From NCBI RefSeq assembly GCF_040807025.1, contig NC_090953.1, forward strand, positions 21,622,997 through 21,686,996: 64,000 bases of DNA, written 5' to 3'. Source of the DNA: Struthio camelus. Lineage: Eukaryota; Chordata; Aves; Struthioniformes; Struthionidae. This document shows positions 36,591-49,100 of this stretch, one piece after another. The translations under genes were made by a program, and so were the position numbers. The notes beneath the pieces are model-generated. The model was not told the DNA's origin. It worked only from the letters and a program-made list of their open reading frames with translations, and did no database searches. Position 1 is the first letter of the stretch; the number at the start of each line of letters is the position of its first letter.

Positions 36591-39500
36591 GCTGTTTTGG
36601 GGGTGTTTTTAACAGAAAACCCAGCAATGATTTGGTTAGGATTGAACTACTTTCATCTTCTTTGGAAGTCAGTGTGGAGTTTCACTGCTGTTGGCTAGCA
36701 GTAAGGTGTCAGTGAACACCTCCCAGAGGACCATAAAGTGCAGGAGAGCAAGCAAATTGCATAGCCTTTCTCAGAGCTGCAGGCTGCTCCCTCAAAACCA
36801 GAGCTCAGCCTCCCTCCTCCTTTTTGACCTGTCTCTTGGGGTAATCATTGGGGAACAATTCCCGTGTCCTGTGAGTGCTGGGGCTGTGATTCAGCAGAGC
36901 CAGACAAGACAAGGAAAGCTCTTTACCCTCTTTCCTGCTGCGTCTCTGAAGAATGGCCAAACAGAGCAAGCGTTTCTCTTTTGAACTGGCATAGATTCAC
37001 TTTCCCTTTAGAGACACTCATTATCCGAGTACAAAACCCAGCTGTATCTACAGGACAAACAACGCTGTGATCATGATTAATCCTTATTGTCATCACACCC
37101 AAGCATCTCAGACCTGACCAGAGGCCAGCATAATCTAACAGACTTTACTTGCTCTGGCTATAAAAAGATAAAGCTGAGGAAAGAAGCTGCTTTTCTTCTG
37201 TCTTCTCATCTGCAACACAGGGAACCTCTGGTGGCTTCACTCCCCTTCTCAGTGTTACAGCTGTCACTTTTGGTGACTTGATATTTCATTCTTTGAACAA
37301 CTAAGTAAATTCACAAACCATATGTCTGCAGACCCATATGCCTGCCCATATGGTTGCAAAAACCATATGTCTGCTTCATGCCACCCGTCACAGCAGATTT
37401 TGAAGATGTTCAGAGTGAGCAGAAGTATTCACTGGACTGTTCTCAATATTCCTAATAGCAAAGTAGGTCCAAATCTGGATGGACTTGGTATGTCCATGAG
37501 TAACTTTCCCTCTTCATCACTCACGTAGCTATGCAGAGGAATGCTCATTGTAGGATTCTCAAACTGCTGTGGAGAAATCAGCAACCAGTTCTACGTATCA
37601 CAATGTGAGTTACAGCATCACAACAGAAGAGAAATATAGGGTGTTTTCTGGCTCCTCAGCTCTCTGACGGGTCACACCTTCTTTCTCTGTGGTCAGCGCT
37701 CAAGATACAATGTTACAGTTGAAACAAAAATCTTTTCCTTCCTCACACTAACTTAAGCCAGCTTACCTTGTTTCCAAGGTCTTGGGTCAGTTGGTGCCAA
37801 TAAAATACACTGCAGGTCAGCTTGCACTGAAGTAAAGGGTTCACTCGCTTTTGGATGCAGCTGAAGCTTCACCACCAGCCCCTGGCAAGAATGAAACCAT
37901 GAAGGGGAATGACAGTGCTCTGTCTTTATTTTCTGTCTTCTTTCAGGATTCAAATCAAAATAGTTTTTGCCAAGCAAATTCCATTTTGGGAGTATCTGGA
38001 CTTGCTTCTGCAATCAGCTGTGGCAAAAGGGCTCTGTAAAAGTGCCAGGCAGAGCTGGCTCAAGTCTTCTCAGCAGTGCATATAAAACTGCGTACTACCA
38101 CATGAAGGTTGAGAAGAAAATAGCTCTATGTCGTAGGACATCAGCTGGCACCTGCCATATCCCTACAGCAGCTGGAGCCCGCCAAGACTGTAGAGTGCTG
38201 CTCTGCCCCACTGTGGTTGTGCTTTACCCACCTCCTGGCTCTGGGGTGGGGACAAAGGGGGTGGTGGATGCAGGGGCTGGCACAGGACGAGGGGGCAGGT
38301 AGCAGAGCCACGGCTGGTAGCTAGCAGTGCTGTGTTGCCACTGTAGGAAACTGCTGCTCTTGGCAACTACCTGTTCTGCCTATGTGTACAGCAGCCCTGG
38401 TGTACGGTCTATGAGGATTCAGCAAGGCACTGCTAGAAATCTCACATTGTCTAGAGCAAGTGAGTGCATGGAACCAGTGATCTGCATGTTTCATTTCTAG
38501 GAAGGTTCATGCTAAGCTGTTGTGCTGCTCCAGCAAATATCCTGTGGAAAGCTTTCCCATCAACTGGAAAATACCAAGTTAGGTTTCCGTCCAGCTGGCA
38601 ACTGCTGTCCAAGTGGTAAAGCATGAGCTGTGAAACTGGGTTGTAGAGGTTATGATTGAAAACAGGCTCTTGAGATATGAGTTGCTCTGCATAACTGGGA
38701 ACTTTCTGCTTGCAGGTTTGTAACTGCTCCCCCAAGCTTTGTGTGCAGTCTGGCACGACAGAAGTTCTTCTCTTAGTAATTTCAGTGTGGAAGCTTTGCC
38801 ACTTGATTGACTTTCATGGAGTTACACTAGTTACTGGTGCGTGGATAAACTCATATGAAAAGAGACCAGAATTGGTCCAGAGTGTTAGTTTTATGACTCA
38901 TTTTTGAAGCACTGCAAAGGCCAAATTGCATTTTATGAGTCCTCCTGGATTTGAAACCTCTTCAAATCCAGGCTCACAAGGATGTGGAATGAATATACTG
39001 GCCGGAAGCCTTGCAGTCGTCTCCTGGCCTTTCTTTTCTTTGCCGAAATTAGGTCCCTTTGGGAACGTGGAAGTTGAGTAATTCCAGGGTGGCTGACAGA
39101 GACAATTTTGCCCGCTTTTTGTGTAAACATCCATGAGGTGATGGAAGCAGAGTAGAGTTACTGCAGCTGGCACCTACAAAAGCTTAGTGTCGCAATGTCT
39201 GAGTGTTAAGCAGCTGCTAGCAGAGTAGGTTCCTCAAAGCGTCGGGCAGCCATTCTGTGCATGGAGGAGGGAGGGACTTTTATAGGCAAAAGTGCCAGGA
39301 CAGCCGCACACTTAAGGATTACATAGATGGCTTGTTAATTACTTGATAGCATCTGGGCACCTGAAGAAGGCCCTAGTACTTTTATGGATATTGCATTCCA
39401 GATCCAAACGAAGGAGACTCTCTCTGTATCCCTGGAGCTTTGGGTCAGGTCCGTGATGGAGCAGGCAGCAGAGCCAGGGACAGAGCCTGGCTTGCAGCTC

Positions 39501-40890
39501 TGTGCATCAGCTAGCAGGACTGGCTGATGCTCCTCCAGGCACAGAGACACTTCTTTCCCCTCCTGGTGCAACGGTCTAGATAGTACCTGGTCACTTGACC
39601 TGGGAGCACTCAGTAGTGACATAGTGAGGTGACAAATACAGCTCACCGCTGCCCGGTGGGTGGCTGCATGTCTGCTGTCTTGTGAGTCTCTCTGCCCAAG
39701 GCAACTAGACTTCTGGGACCTGCTGGTAGCCAGTGGTGATGGTCGAATGACCTGGCTGTGTCGCTGAGCACTTTCTGACCGTACAAGCGAGTGCATTAGG
39801 GAACACTTCCCTGTGAGTTTATTGCATACTCTCACATGTGATTAAACATATTTAAGAATATTTGTCCACACAAGGACAGCAGAGTACAAACGTCTAAGAA
39901 GGTGAGACATCTTCCTCCCTGAAAGACTTGGAAATCTAAAGGCCTTGCCCTGCAGTTGCTTGAGCAGTCCTGCTGATTTCATCGATACAGCACAAGCGAG
40001 TAAAATATGCAGTTGCCTAAATATAGGTGTCTAGAGCTATTTCAGATGTCCTACTGTATTGAAGACATCTGCACAAGGCTAATGTATAACGCAGGTTCTA
40101 CATAAGCCCTCTGTCCTTTTGGAGAGGTGGCTGCAGACCAGGCACAAAACCTGAGGGCATCACAACACTGACGCCTTTGATTAGGCGGCTGAATCCCACC
40201 CTTTGTGTCTGCAGGCTTGGGACAATGCTGTGCACTGCACGCATGGCTAATGATAACTACCTGCTACAGCAGGACAAGGGAGGAGTTATGCAGGGGGTAT
40301 CTGCAGCGGTTTGGATCTTGTGTAACATTTCACAAAAACACAACAAAACTTCCCTACATGAGTGGAACACTAGGATGCTACAGCCCTGTTCTCTGTCCTA
40401 GGGCAAGAAGAGTTCATTTTAGGATTTTCCTTTGATTTCCCATACTTTGTTCTTATACTGCTCTCATAAAACATGTGTTGTTTTTCTTTTCTCCGGGAAA
40501 AAAAAATCCTAACAAGTAAACAGATCAGGCAGTGAAGCTGTATTCAAAATAATCCACTGTGAGAAACCCAAATTAGGAAAAAAAGCTCAGCCACAAATGT
40601 GATGCTGCACTGAGTTGTTCAGCATTCATGTCAGCATACCACCAGCTACTATTGTATGGGAACAGATCTGTGCCGCTGCATGCAACGTGTCCTGGAGGGC
40701 GAGTGCTGCTTTGGCTCAAGGGATCAGTGTTTGCGCTCTTGGTGCGGAGAGATCTGTTTCTGTTGAAAGGTTGCCTCAAATGCCACAGGGCTGCCAAATC
40801 CAGAGAGTCTTCAAATCGTGTTAGAATATGTGCTGTCTGAATACTGCCATGTCAGAAGTGGAACAACCTAGTTTTCTCTTTGCTGTTACA

Positions 40891-40909
40891 GATGGCTGGC
40901 TGGCTGGCT
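40891..40909. repeat. GGCT tetranucleotide run
   Basis: ATGGCTGGCTGGCTGGCTGA: four GGCT units. A short simple repeat. Confidence 0.8.
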
Positions 40910-41635
40910 GAGAACTGTGAAAAGAAGGCTGTTATTAATAGTGGAGGAATAGTCCTTTCTGCTAGTCCGTTCATTTTGAACATTCCCCACGTTGCCTCCC
41001 AGACCATGAGGCTAGTTTAGATTAGAAATAGAAAAAAGTGACAAGATTCTTGAAATTTTAGTTCACTCTTACTTGACTCTTGCCACACTCTGCTAAATCA
41101 GAGGGAAGCTGTGAAACTGGGAATTTGGTCCTGTATCTCTCATGCCATTTCCATCTCAGGGCCTCCTAGTGAAGCTCTGCCAACATGGACCAAGAGGAAT
41201 CTGCAGCCACTTCAGCGTACAAGGTTAAGTGCAATTTGCCGTTGAATTTGCTGTACGGTCACACCTTGCAACTGGAGAGGAAGGTCGCGAGGTTTGAAAT
41301 GGTTTCTGAAGCTGGCAGTGCCACAGTCTGGTACTGGAAGTTGCTGTCTTCTGCGCAGACCAGCTGCTCACTAGGAGAGGCCGTTCTGTTGCTTGAGCGC
41401 AGAAGAGGTGACAGCCTAGGCGACTGATTGGACTCCAAATGTCTGGAAAGCCTTGTGGATTTCTATCTCAGTGTTAATCTTGACAAGATGTTCATGTGGA
41501 GCTGGCAGACTGATTTCATGACAGGTCTGATGAGGTCACACCAAATTTTCACAGGGCTGAAGCCTTTGTGCCTAAGTAGCTGCCACTGCTGGGAGGAGAT
41601 AAAGGTGCAATTAGAAATCAAGTGATCTTATGGAA

Positions 41636-41705
41636 ACTGTGTATAGGAATAGCTATAGTGGGTCAGAGCAAAGATCCTCTCTCCCTCTATATCGAGTGTC
41701 TAAGA
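41636..41705. repeat. Possible relic of an amniote-wide interspersed repeat
   Basis: GGAATAGCTATAGTGGGTCA followed by GAGCAAAGATCCTCTC resembles a repeat reading roughly 'GGCCATACTGGGTCAGACCAAAGGTCC' seen in many reptile and bird genomes. The match is from memory of the motif and degraded. Confidence 0.35.
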
Positions 41706-44109
41706 CCCTTCTCTGAGACTCTTGCCAGCCTGTGTATCACTTCAGCAGGCAGAACGGCATACAGCCAGCCTGCCTCCAAACCGTGCCGTGGAAATACCGC
41801 TGCGTGCTTGTCCCGTTCACTCCATTGCCTCCCCTCTGCGTCCCAGCCACACGTAAAACAGCAGGATCTTTCTACTCCCATCAAAAAGACCAAAGGACCT
41901 GCCCTTGAAAAAACCTTCTTGAATGCACCAAGAATCTTGATACCTGCAGTATCTCGTGCGAATGTGTCTTAAATAGGAAATTAAAGCCCGTATTTTATTT
42001 GGGGCCCTCTGCGTGGAATATGCCTAATACCACAGCTGACCATGAACACTTTGCTCGCCAGCAGTTGCCTTTCCTTCCTAGGCCGCTCTCAGATTCCCCC
42101 GGCCTTTACAGGGCTGACAATCCAGGCGACCCTCGCAGCTGCAGAAGAGCAGGTGTGTATTGCGCTCCCGGAGCTGCTAGCGGCACTTTTCCCAGGCTGT
42201 GCTGAGGCAGACAGCATCGCTGAAATCTGCAGGAGTTTTGACGACCGAGGACTTATGGATTCTACCTACTGTGAGTAAAATAAAAGGTTTGATTTTTTGT
42301 GTGTGTTTAGCTTCTATTCTGCCCTATGATGAAGAGCCAGAACATATACTTACAGCGTGAGAGTTTGGCATAGCATCTCTGGAGAAAGGTCAGTGATTTA
42401 AAGTGAACTTCATGGAAACCAGTTTTATGATTGTTACTCAGAGAGACCTTCTGAGCACTAATTTATTGTCCTAATAATTCAATGCTGAGATTCTCATGTT
42501 ATTACGAGGTTACTGATTGCTGAAGCCATTTCTTTCCATTTCTCTTCCTGCAGTTGGGAGAGTTTTAAAATGTTCCACATGTGGAAATTGACGTAAAATA
42601 GACTGCGTGCCATAATGATGCATAGTGAGTCTGAAACATCTAAATTAATTTGCATATGATCCTCCATAGGATGTGCCAGGACATCAGCAATGACTACGGT
42701 GTGAAGTCTGTGTCTAAAACAAGCACCTAATAACTCTTTTGCGGGAGTTTTTAACACTGAGCTTATGCAGTCTGTGGCAAGGCTAGAGACTGCAGTTATT
42801 ACAGAGCCTGAAGTCCAAGTTCCTTTTTAGACACGTCACCAGCAATGTGTTTTAATCAAAAGTGTTTTAGTGAAGTAAATTGGAATCATCTGGACCTGCC
42901 TGGCATCATGTTCTCTCAAATGAGATTTGTTTCCTGATTCTTGTAACGAATTTGATATCAACACTTTGTGGAGAACATGAAGAACAGTAAGAATTTGTAA
43001 TGGGCTCCATTCACACAGGTTATACAGAAATGTTACAGTTATTGGCTTTGTGCCGCAGCAGACAGAATCTTTAAAACAGGTCATGAAACCAAAAGACAGC
43101 TATGGGAATGGTCAAAATACTGTAAAAGGACCATTTCCAGGAACACAGTTTGCTTTCTTGCTATTGTTTAAATAACAGCAGGATGAATTAATGCAGTAAT
43201 TTATCCCTGGCATTTCATCCTGCTGGAAAAGTATCCAAGAACCTCTTTATACTCCGGCATTTGCGGTGGCGGACATGTTGCAACTTTCCTGCTCACCCCA
43301 GAGCCAGGGTCCCAAGCAGGAGGGACGCAAAATCATGCTTTTCAGGAGAGGGAAAAAGGAGGCAAGGGAGGCTTAGTGCATGTTCGTGTGTCTGCAAAAT
43401 AGCCATTGTGCCAGAATACCTAGTTTTCATGTAGCTGTAGTGGTCATAGCCAGAGATGAACGCAGGACTTTCTCTCAGTGCATTAGAAAGTGACCAAATT
43501 TGTTCAAAAGTTATTTATTGCTATGTGACTGAAAGACAGACAGATGGTAGGACTGCATAGACCTCACTCCAACCATGGGAAAACTGGCTTAAGTACAATG
43601 CGAGATGTGCAGCTGACACAGTTTGAGTGACAGAAGGGAATACTGTACACTCCTGCGCATAGGGACAGAGTGCTACTGAGATGGATAATTTCATTACTTT
43701 CTCAAAACTTTTTGATTTTACTGTGGGGATTGATGCTGTAGCACACAAGATTTTCTGCAGAAAACTCAAAACAGCTCTTTCCCCTCTCACCACAGATAGT
43801 TTTCTCTATGTTACCAGAATGTCAGCGGGGAACACTCTGTATTATGTATTGTAGATAAAAATGAAAAAAAAATCTACAGAATACTGCATGGAACCAGAGA
43901 AGGGTCTCCGAATAAAGCCCTGAATCTGTTCCAAGGGAAGGAGGAGGAAAAGAGAAGGAATTTATGACTTTTTCCTTCAATTTTTTTCTTGTTGATAAAT
44001 TTTTGGCTGAGAAACAGAATTTCAGGAACAGTTGAAATCCCTGTCATAATTAAAAGCCTGAGAAGAGCTTCTCTGTATGCCCTTTGAAGTGCATGCATTT
44101 GAACAAATT

Positions 44110-44420
44110 ACTGGGTAGCTCCCTAAACGGCTTGACATTTCCTCTTGTTAGGGCAAATTGCAGCTTCATCTACTTTTGACCCTGATATCTTACGAAAAAT
44201 CAAGTTGCTCTCTACTAAGTTTAAACAATTGCATGTGTTAAATGCTTGTAGTAAGTGCAGCGGCCTGTTAAATTAAGCTTGAATTCATTCAGGATATGTT
44301 AATTTTATGAATATTTTTGAATAAGTAATTATGATAATTTTGTCTGAAGCCTGTCGTTCAGATGCTGCAATAATTAGGGTGCCCGTTAGCCAGATTTTAT
44401 CATCTCATAACGCAAAGCAA
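44110..44420. promoter_or_regulatory. Candidate noncoding regulatory element
   Basis: AT-rich, non-repetitive block with several homeodomain-type cores (TTAATTT, AATAAGTAATTATGATAATT, CAATAATTAG) and few simple-sequence runs. This texture is typical of developmental enhancers near genes like CRABP1. Conservation cannot be tested here. Confidence 0.2.
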
Positions 44421-46044
44421 ACAGAGAAGGAAATTGCGAGGTGGGGAGGGTACGCTTATATCTTGGAGATGAAGAAGATGCTGGGATAAGAATTTGAAAG
44501 ACCTGTCTCAATAAGGATAACAGGAATTAAATAAACTTTTGGAGCTGATTCAATAGTGACATAGTTAAAGAGCTCCCCTGGCAGCTAGCAGTCGTCACAG
44601 GCGGGTGATGGCCAAGCGGAGCATAAGAAGCCGACGGCAGCCCCTAACATGCATCTGGTAAAGACAGCAACGGTTCACGTGAGCTGGTTGTAAACAGATG
44701 AGAACAGTCTCAAGGAAATGAGAACCTACAAACTTCCTGGCATTCACTGGCTGGGAATGGCACAAATCCCTCTCATTTGCCCAGCTCTGGGAGGTTTATA
44801 GTCATCCTGAGATGCTGAGAGCTGGGCAGCAATTTTTAGCTGATTCGTACTAAATTGTATTACTGCTCTGCAAGGATTTCATTACTGTAGTTATCCACAA
44901 AAATGTAAAGATGCTTTTTAAAATAAAGTCTTCCTGGAAACGTCCTCACTCTGTAGTTGTGTCCTATGCTCCCAGTGGACATGTCCATTGAGTCTCTGCT
45001 GTCTGGAGTTTAGCATTGCTTGCCCAGAAGATGGAAGGAGCTAGCTGGCTTTAGAAGGTTATCCATGCAAATAAAACGTGGGAAGACTTAGACCTTACAC
45101 ACATGTGAGACATCACAGAACAACAGGGCAGGGAATTCTACACATGCAGCCAATTCCAATCAGCAGACCAAAATAACTTGCCCTTGGGCTCCTGCTTTGC
45201 CTCTGCTGGGCCTGAGGTGGGTTATGCACTTCTAGGTGAGTCTAGGAATAAGCAAAGGAATATGGGGAAATGGTAGAAAGTTTAGTGGTCTGGGATTGCA
45301 ACCATGATTTGCTGAACTGGAAGATGTTTGTGTGGGGCACGTGTTTATCCTCTGAAAACAGATGCAGGAATCTCTTTATATTAAAGGATGTCTTATACAG
45401 TCCTTTCACTCCACCTAGTTAAGGCCTTGGTTCAGCAATCAGTATATTGACTACTACTTGCTTGGAAGCTATGTGGTGACTTGCTCAAAGGCTGCTTAGC
45501 ATGTGTCAGCTGCGTGCCCATGCTTCTGCACTGGGAGATCTTGGTACAAGACTGTTGAGGGCAAACTACTGGAATGGACCTAAGGGTTTTCTTTAAGGTT
45601 CATTTGTAAAGTGCCAACTGTATTTCAGACTATAAAAATAGCAATAGTGCCCTTTGTGTATGTGACTTTATGGGCAGCGTTTGTCTTATATTAATATACT
45701 AACTACTGTCTTCTCACTCTTAGTGTTGCAAGAACAGCCAGAAGACAGTCGGTCTGCATGAAACCTGCATCAGAGACATGTTCTCCATAGCACGTGGTAA
45801 AGTCCACTATTGTTTCTGGAAATCTTTGTTGCTTAAATGCATCATTCAGCTGTCTGATCATTTGTGTGCATGATAACCTGTGCACTTCTAACTTGTTTTA
45901 TAAAACTGTGGCTATGGAAATTAAATGGCCTTTTATTTTTTGGGGGCAACAGAGTGATTTATGAAAAGACGCATCCATTTCCCTGCTGGGAAGTTCATGT
46001 GTGCTTTAAGCCCCAGAACTGACTATGGGCTAAGAGTGTGCCTT

Positions 46045-46140
46045 TGTCATTGTTACTCATAATTTATATTATGAGAGCATAGAGGAGGACTAAGCCCCTC
46101 TGTTGCCCTAGCCTCCCCTGTGCTAGGTGCTGTACGAGGC
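46045..46140. repeat. Possible relic of an amniote-wide interspersed repeat
   Basis: An AT-rich start is followed by GAGAGCATAGAGG and CCCTGTGCTAGGTGCTGTAC. The last block is a hallmark of a degraded repeat common in turtles, crocodiles and birds. Ends are unclear. Confidence 0.4.
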
Positions 46141-49100
46141 TGCTGGAGGAGCTCTCAAGCGCCAGTCTCTGTAAATGCCCCAGGGCAATAGTCCTAGGAA
46201 TAGGAGCAAGCTCTGCTCCCCACAGGGTTCAGATGATCAGTATTATCCTCCTGGCTAATGATCAGAGCCAGCCTGGCAGTGTGCAGGTTTTCATCTCCTG
46301 TATTTTAGTGGTGAGCTGGAGGGATATGAGGAGGATAAGAGCAGCATGGAAAAGAAATCATTTGCACAGCCTTGTTTCAGTGCTTCCCCTCTCCACAGCA
46401 AGGCCTTCCCTGAGCCACACCATTTTCACTTCACTGGGTTCTCAGCTCCGTCTGCGCCTGGAGGAGGTGGCAGGGAAATGCTGCCCACCTGTGTAGTTGG
46501 GGGGGGGGGTCTGAGGACAACCCTCATGTGCATGAAATGAAGCTGTGCTCAGCTTTAATCTGGAGTTAGGACTGAGTGCATCCGGCTTGGTTTGTAAAGC
46601 CATGGTAGCTGGCTGAGCCCACTCAGCTTCATCTGGTGACCAGTAAATGGCTGAAAGGATGAAAACAGGGCTTTTTAATTGCCACACCACCCGAATCAAT
46701 AGGGATCTCAGCATGCTCCTATGTGTGGTCTCCATGGACCCCTATATGAAAGATGAAGGCAGCTGTGACCTTACTTCACCACCCTTGCCTCAATCAATAG
46801 CTACCAGGTTTTAAAGTCCCAAAAGGTGCGATTAAGCCCCTGCTGCATGAAGTTAGTGTTTCCTAACACACAGCCCATTGTCCTGAATAAAAGGACCTAA
46901 AAGCCTGTATTCTTTGAGGGTTAATGACCAGATGTCCCTGGAAGGAAGCCCATCAGCTCTAGCCCTGGAGCCGGGAATTACTGCAGCTGATTTCTTTCCC
47001 CTTTGCATCCCTGCCTTAGCTTCAGTGGCAGCATGGAGCACTCCACTTGAGCAAATGAGTACGTGTGCAGGAGTAATCCCAATGATCTCCTGGGAGGGGC
47101 CTGGAAAGAACGCTGTGTTTTTCGTTACTGTTGTGTGGAAGGTGCTCTGAAGCAATGAGGTGGGAGCATGAGAGGGTTGCAACTCAAACCCTTCCATACC
47201 CAGCAGTAGAAGAGCACATACCTATATCTGGGACTTTTTCCTGGAGCAGTCCTTGTGCAACAAGTGACTGCATAAATGTGGCAGTACCAGCATGGCTTGA
47301 ATCATGACTGTCCTCTCCTGAAAGCAAGGATTTTTATAACCTGTGAATAGGACAACTGTAATGACTGTGGGGAAAAAAATTAAGGACAGGTTTGTGGTTT
47401 GCAATGGTGGATGAATCAGGACCTTTAACAGAAAGGGAATGAGCGGTATAGTTTGGAGAAATTACTGAACAAAGCAAAAGTTGCTGAACATGCAAGATGT
47501 AGGTTAGCTGAACATTTAGCAGTGCTAACGTTGATACATCATTCTCTAAGGGCTGTTTCAATGTTGTTGCTTTCATGCAGAAATCCAATAGTACATACAT
47601 TAACTTAAAAGGGCTCTATGAGCAGCTGGCCTTCCTACGGGCATTTGTATTTTGTCCCATGTCATTATCGATCTCTGAGCTCAGGGCGCAGGAAAGGAAA
47701 ACACCAATACTAGTATTTTGCTGTCCACATGGTGCAGTTATTGACTGTATGCCACTCCACACAGGCAGCCCAATTGGACGGGGAATTTGGTCAGCCCAGT
47801 AAAACTGGGGTATGGGGTAATTGCTGGGGTGTCATTATCAATCTTCCAGCATGTTTTTGCATTTGTTAGTTGAGGCTTTTATTTTCCTGTGCTCATTTTG
47901 CATGTTAAAAATCTGAAAACCTTTGAACAGTATTTATAAATCTCTGGTCCCTGCAGCCCATAGCAGCTGTGTTTTTTGAAGAAAGAAAAGCCCTGTAAGG
48001 CTTCTCCCCGTAGTTTCTGCTTTTGCAGGTGAGTCTGTGTAAGGACAGGTCATTAAGGATTTGCTGCTCAAGGATGCAGGCAGAAATTAACTTACTCATG
48101 CACAAAGTAATGAGAGATGATGAATTTAGTTATGACTCAGTATAGGTTCAAGATTAGTTTCCTCTGAAATGCCATCAGAAGGCATTTGCCCATGATAATA
48201 TGGGAACACAATCTAGGTCACAGCAAGGAAGGCTGTTGGAGGGAGTGACTGAGGCAAAAGGAGTGAAGCTGAAATTACTCATGCTCAGCAGCTTTCTAAG
48301 TTGGCCAGATGTTTGCAAAGTTGAATACTCTGTGGTAACAGAGGTCTCTACCCATGTAGAGCCAGTTCAGCCCTTCAGTCCCCATGTAGTGGGGAGAAAC
48401 TGAATTATACATGTATATAAGTCCATGCATTGACCTTGCATCTCGCTTACCTGTGCTACTGCAAAAGATCTCTGCTTCTGTTCATGTTAAAGGTATGCTA
48501 AGCATTCATTTTCAGATAGCTCATTTTGTTTTTTCTATTTCACTTCCTTCCCTTGAACAAAATAATTGTTCTCTGAGCTCAGTACTGTTAACCAAACTTG
48601 ATACAGATTCACATGACCAGCAGATAATGGCAAACGATATCCACATAGAATCATTCAGCATAGACAAATATGTTGAGGTGCATTATTCAGGCAGTGATTA
48701 GTTTGCCAGCTGTAGACAGAGCTGCAGAGGAAATGAATGGAGTATGCTGCAAACTGCAGTGGGAAAGAAACTACATCAGGAGATGCCAATTTATACTGCA
48801 GCAGGGAAAAAGCGGGGTTTAGACTAGGATCTGCTGGATTTTAAGATTCTTGTCTGTTTGAGAGTCAGTCCATCTGCAAGATGCTTCTTATACTGCCAAG
48901 CCAGCAGTGGAGTGGAAACTTTTTTTCTTAATAGGTGGAAGGAGGGTGGAAAGCCCTGCACAAAAACCAAGCCCTTGGAGAGGGAAATACTGCATGTACC
49001 TTTTCAAAATCCTTCAGGATGCAGCTGCAGATAATGAAGACAAATGGTTCCCTGAAAATGCCAATAAAAATAATAGTGGAAATAAGCTATGCCTAGAGTT

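Noticed and set aside
39335..39835. 166-codon minus-strand open frame between the genes
   Set aside because: Ser/Gln-rich translation with no recognisable domain. Length alone is not convincing in 20 kb of intergenic DNA.
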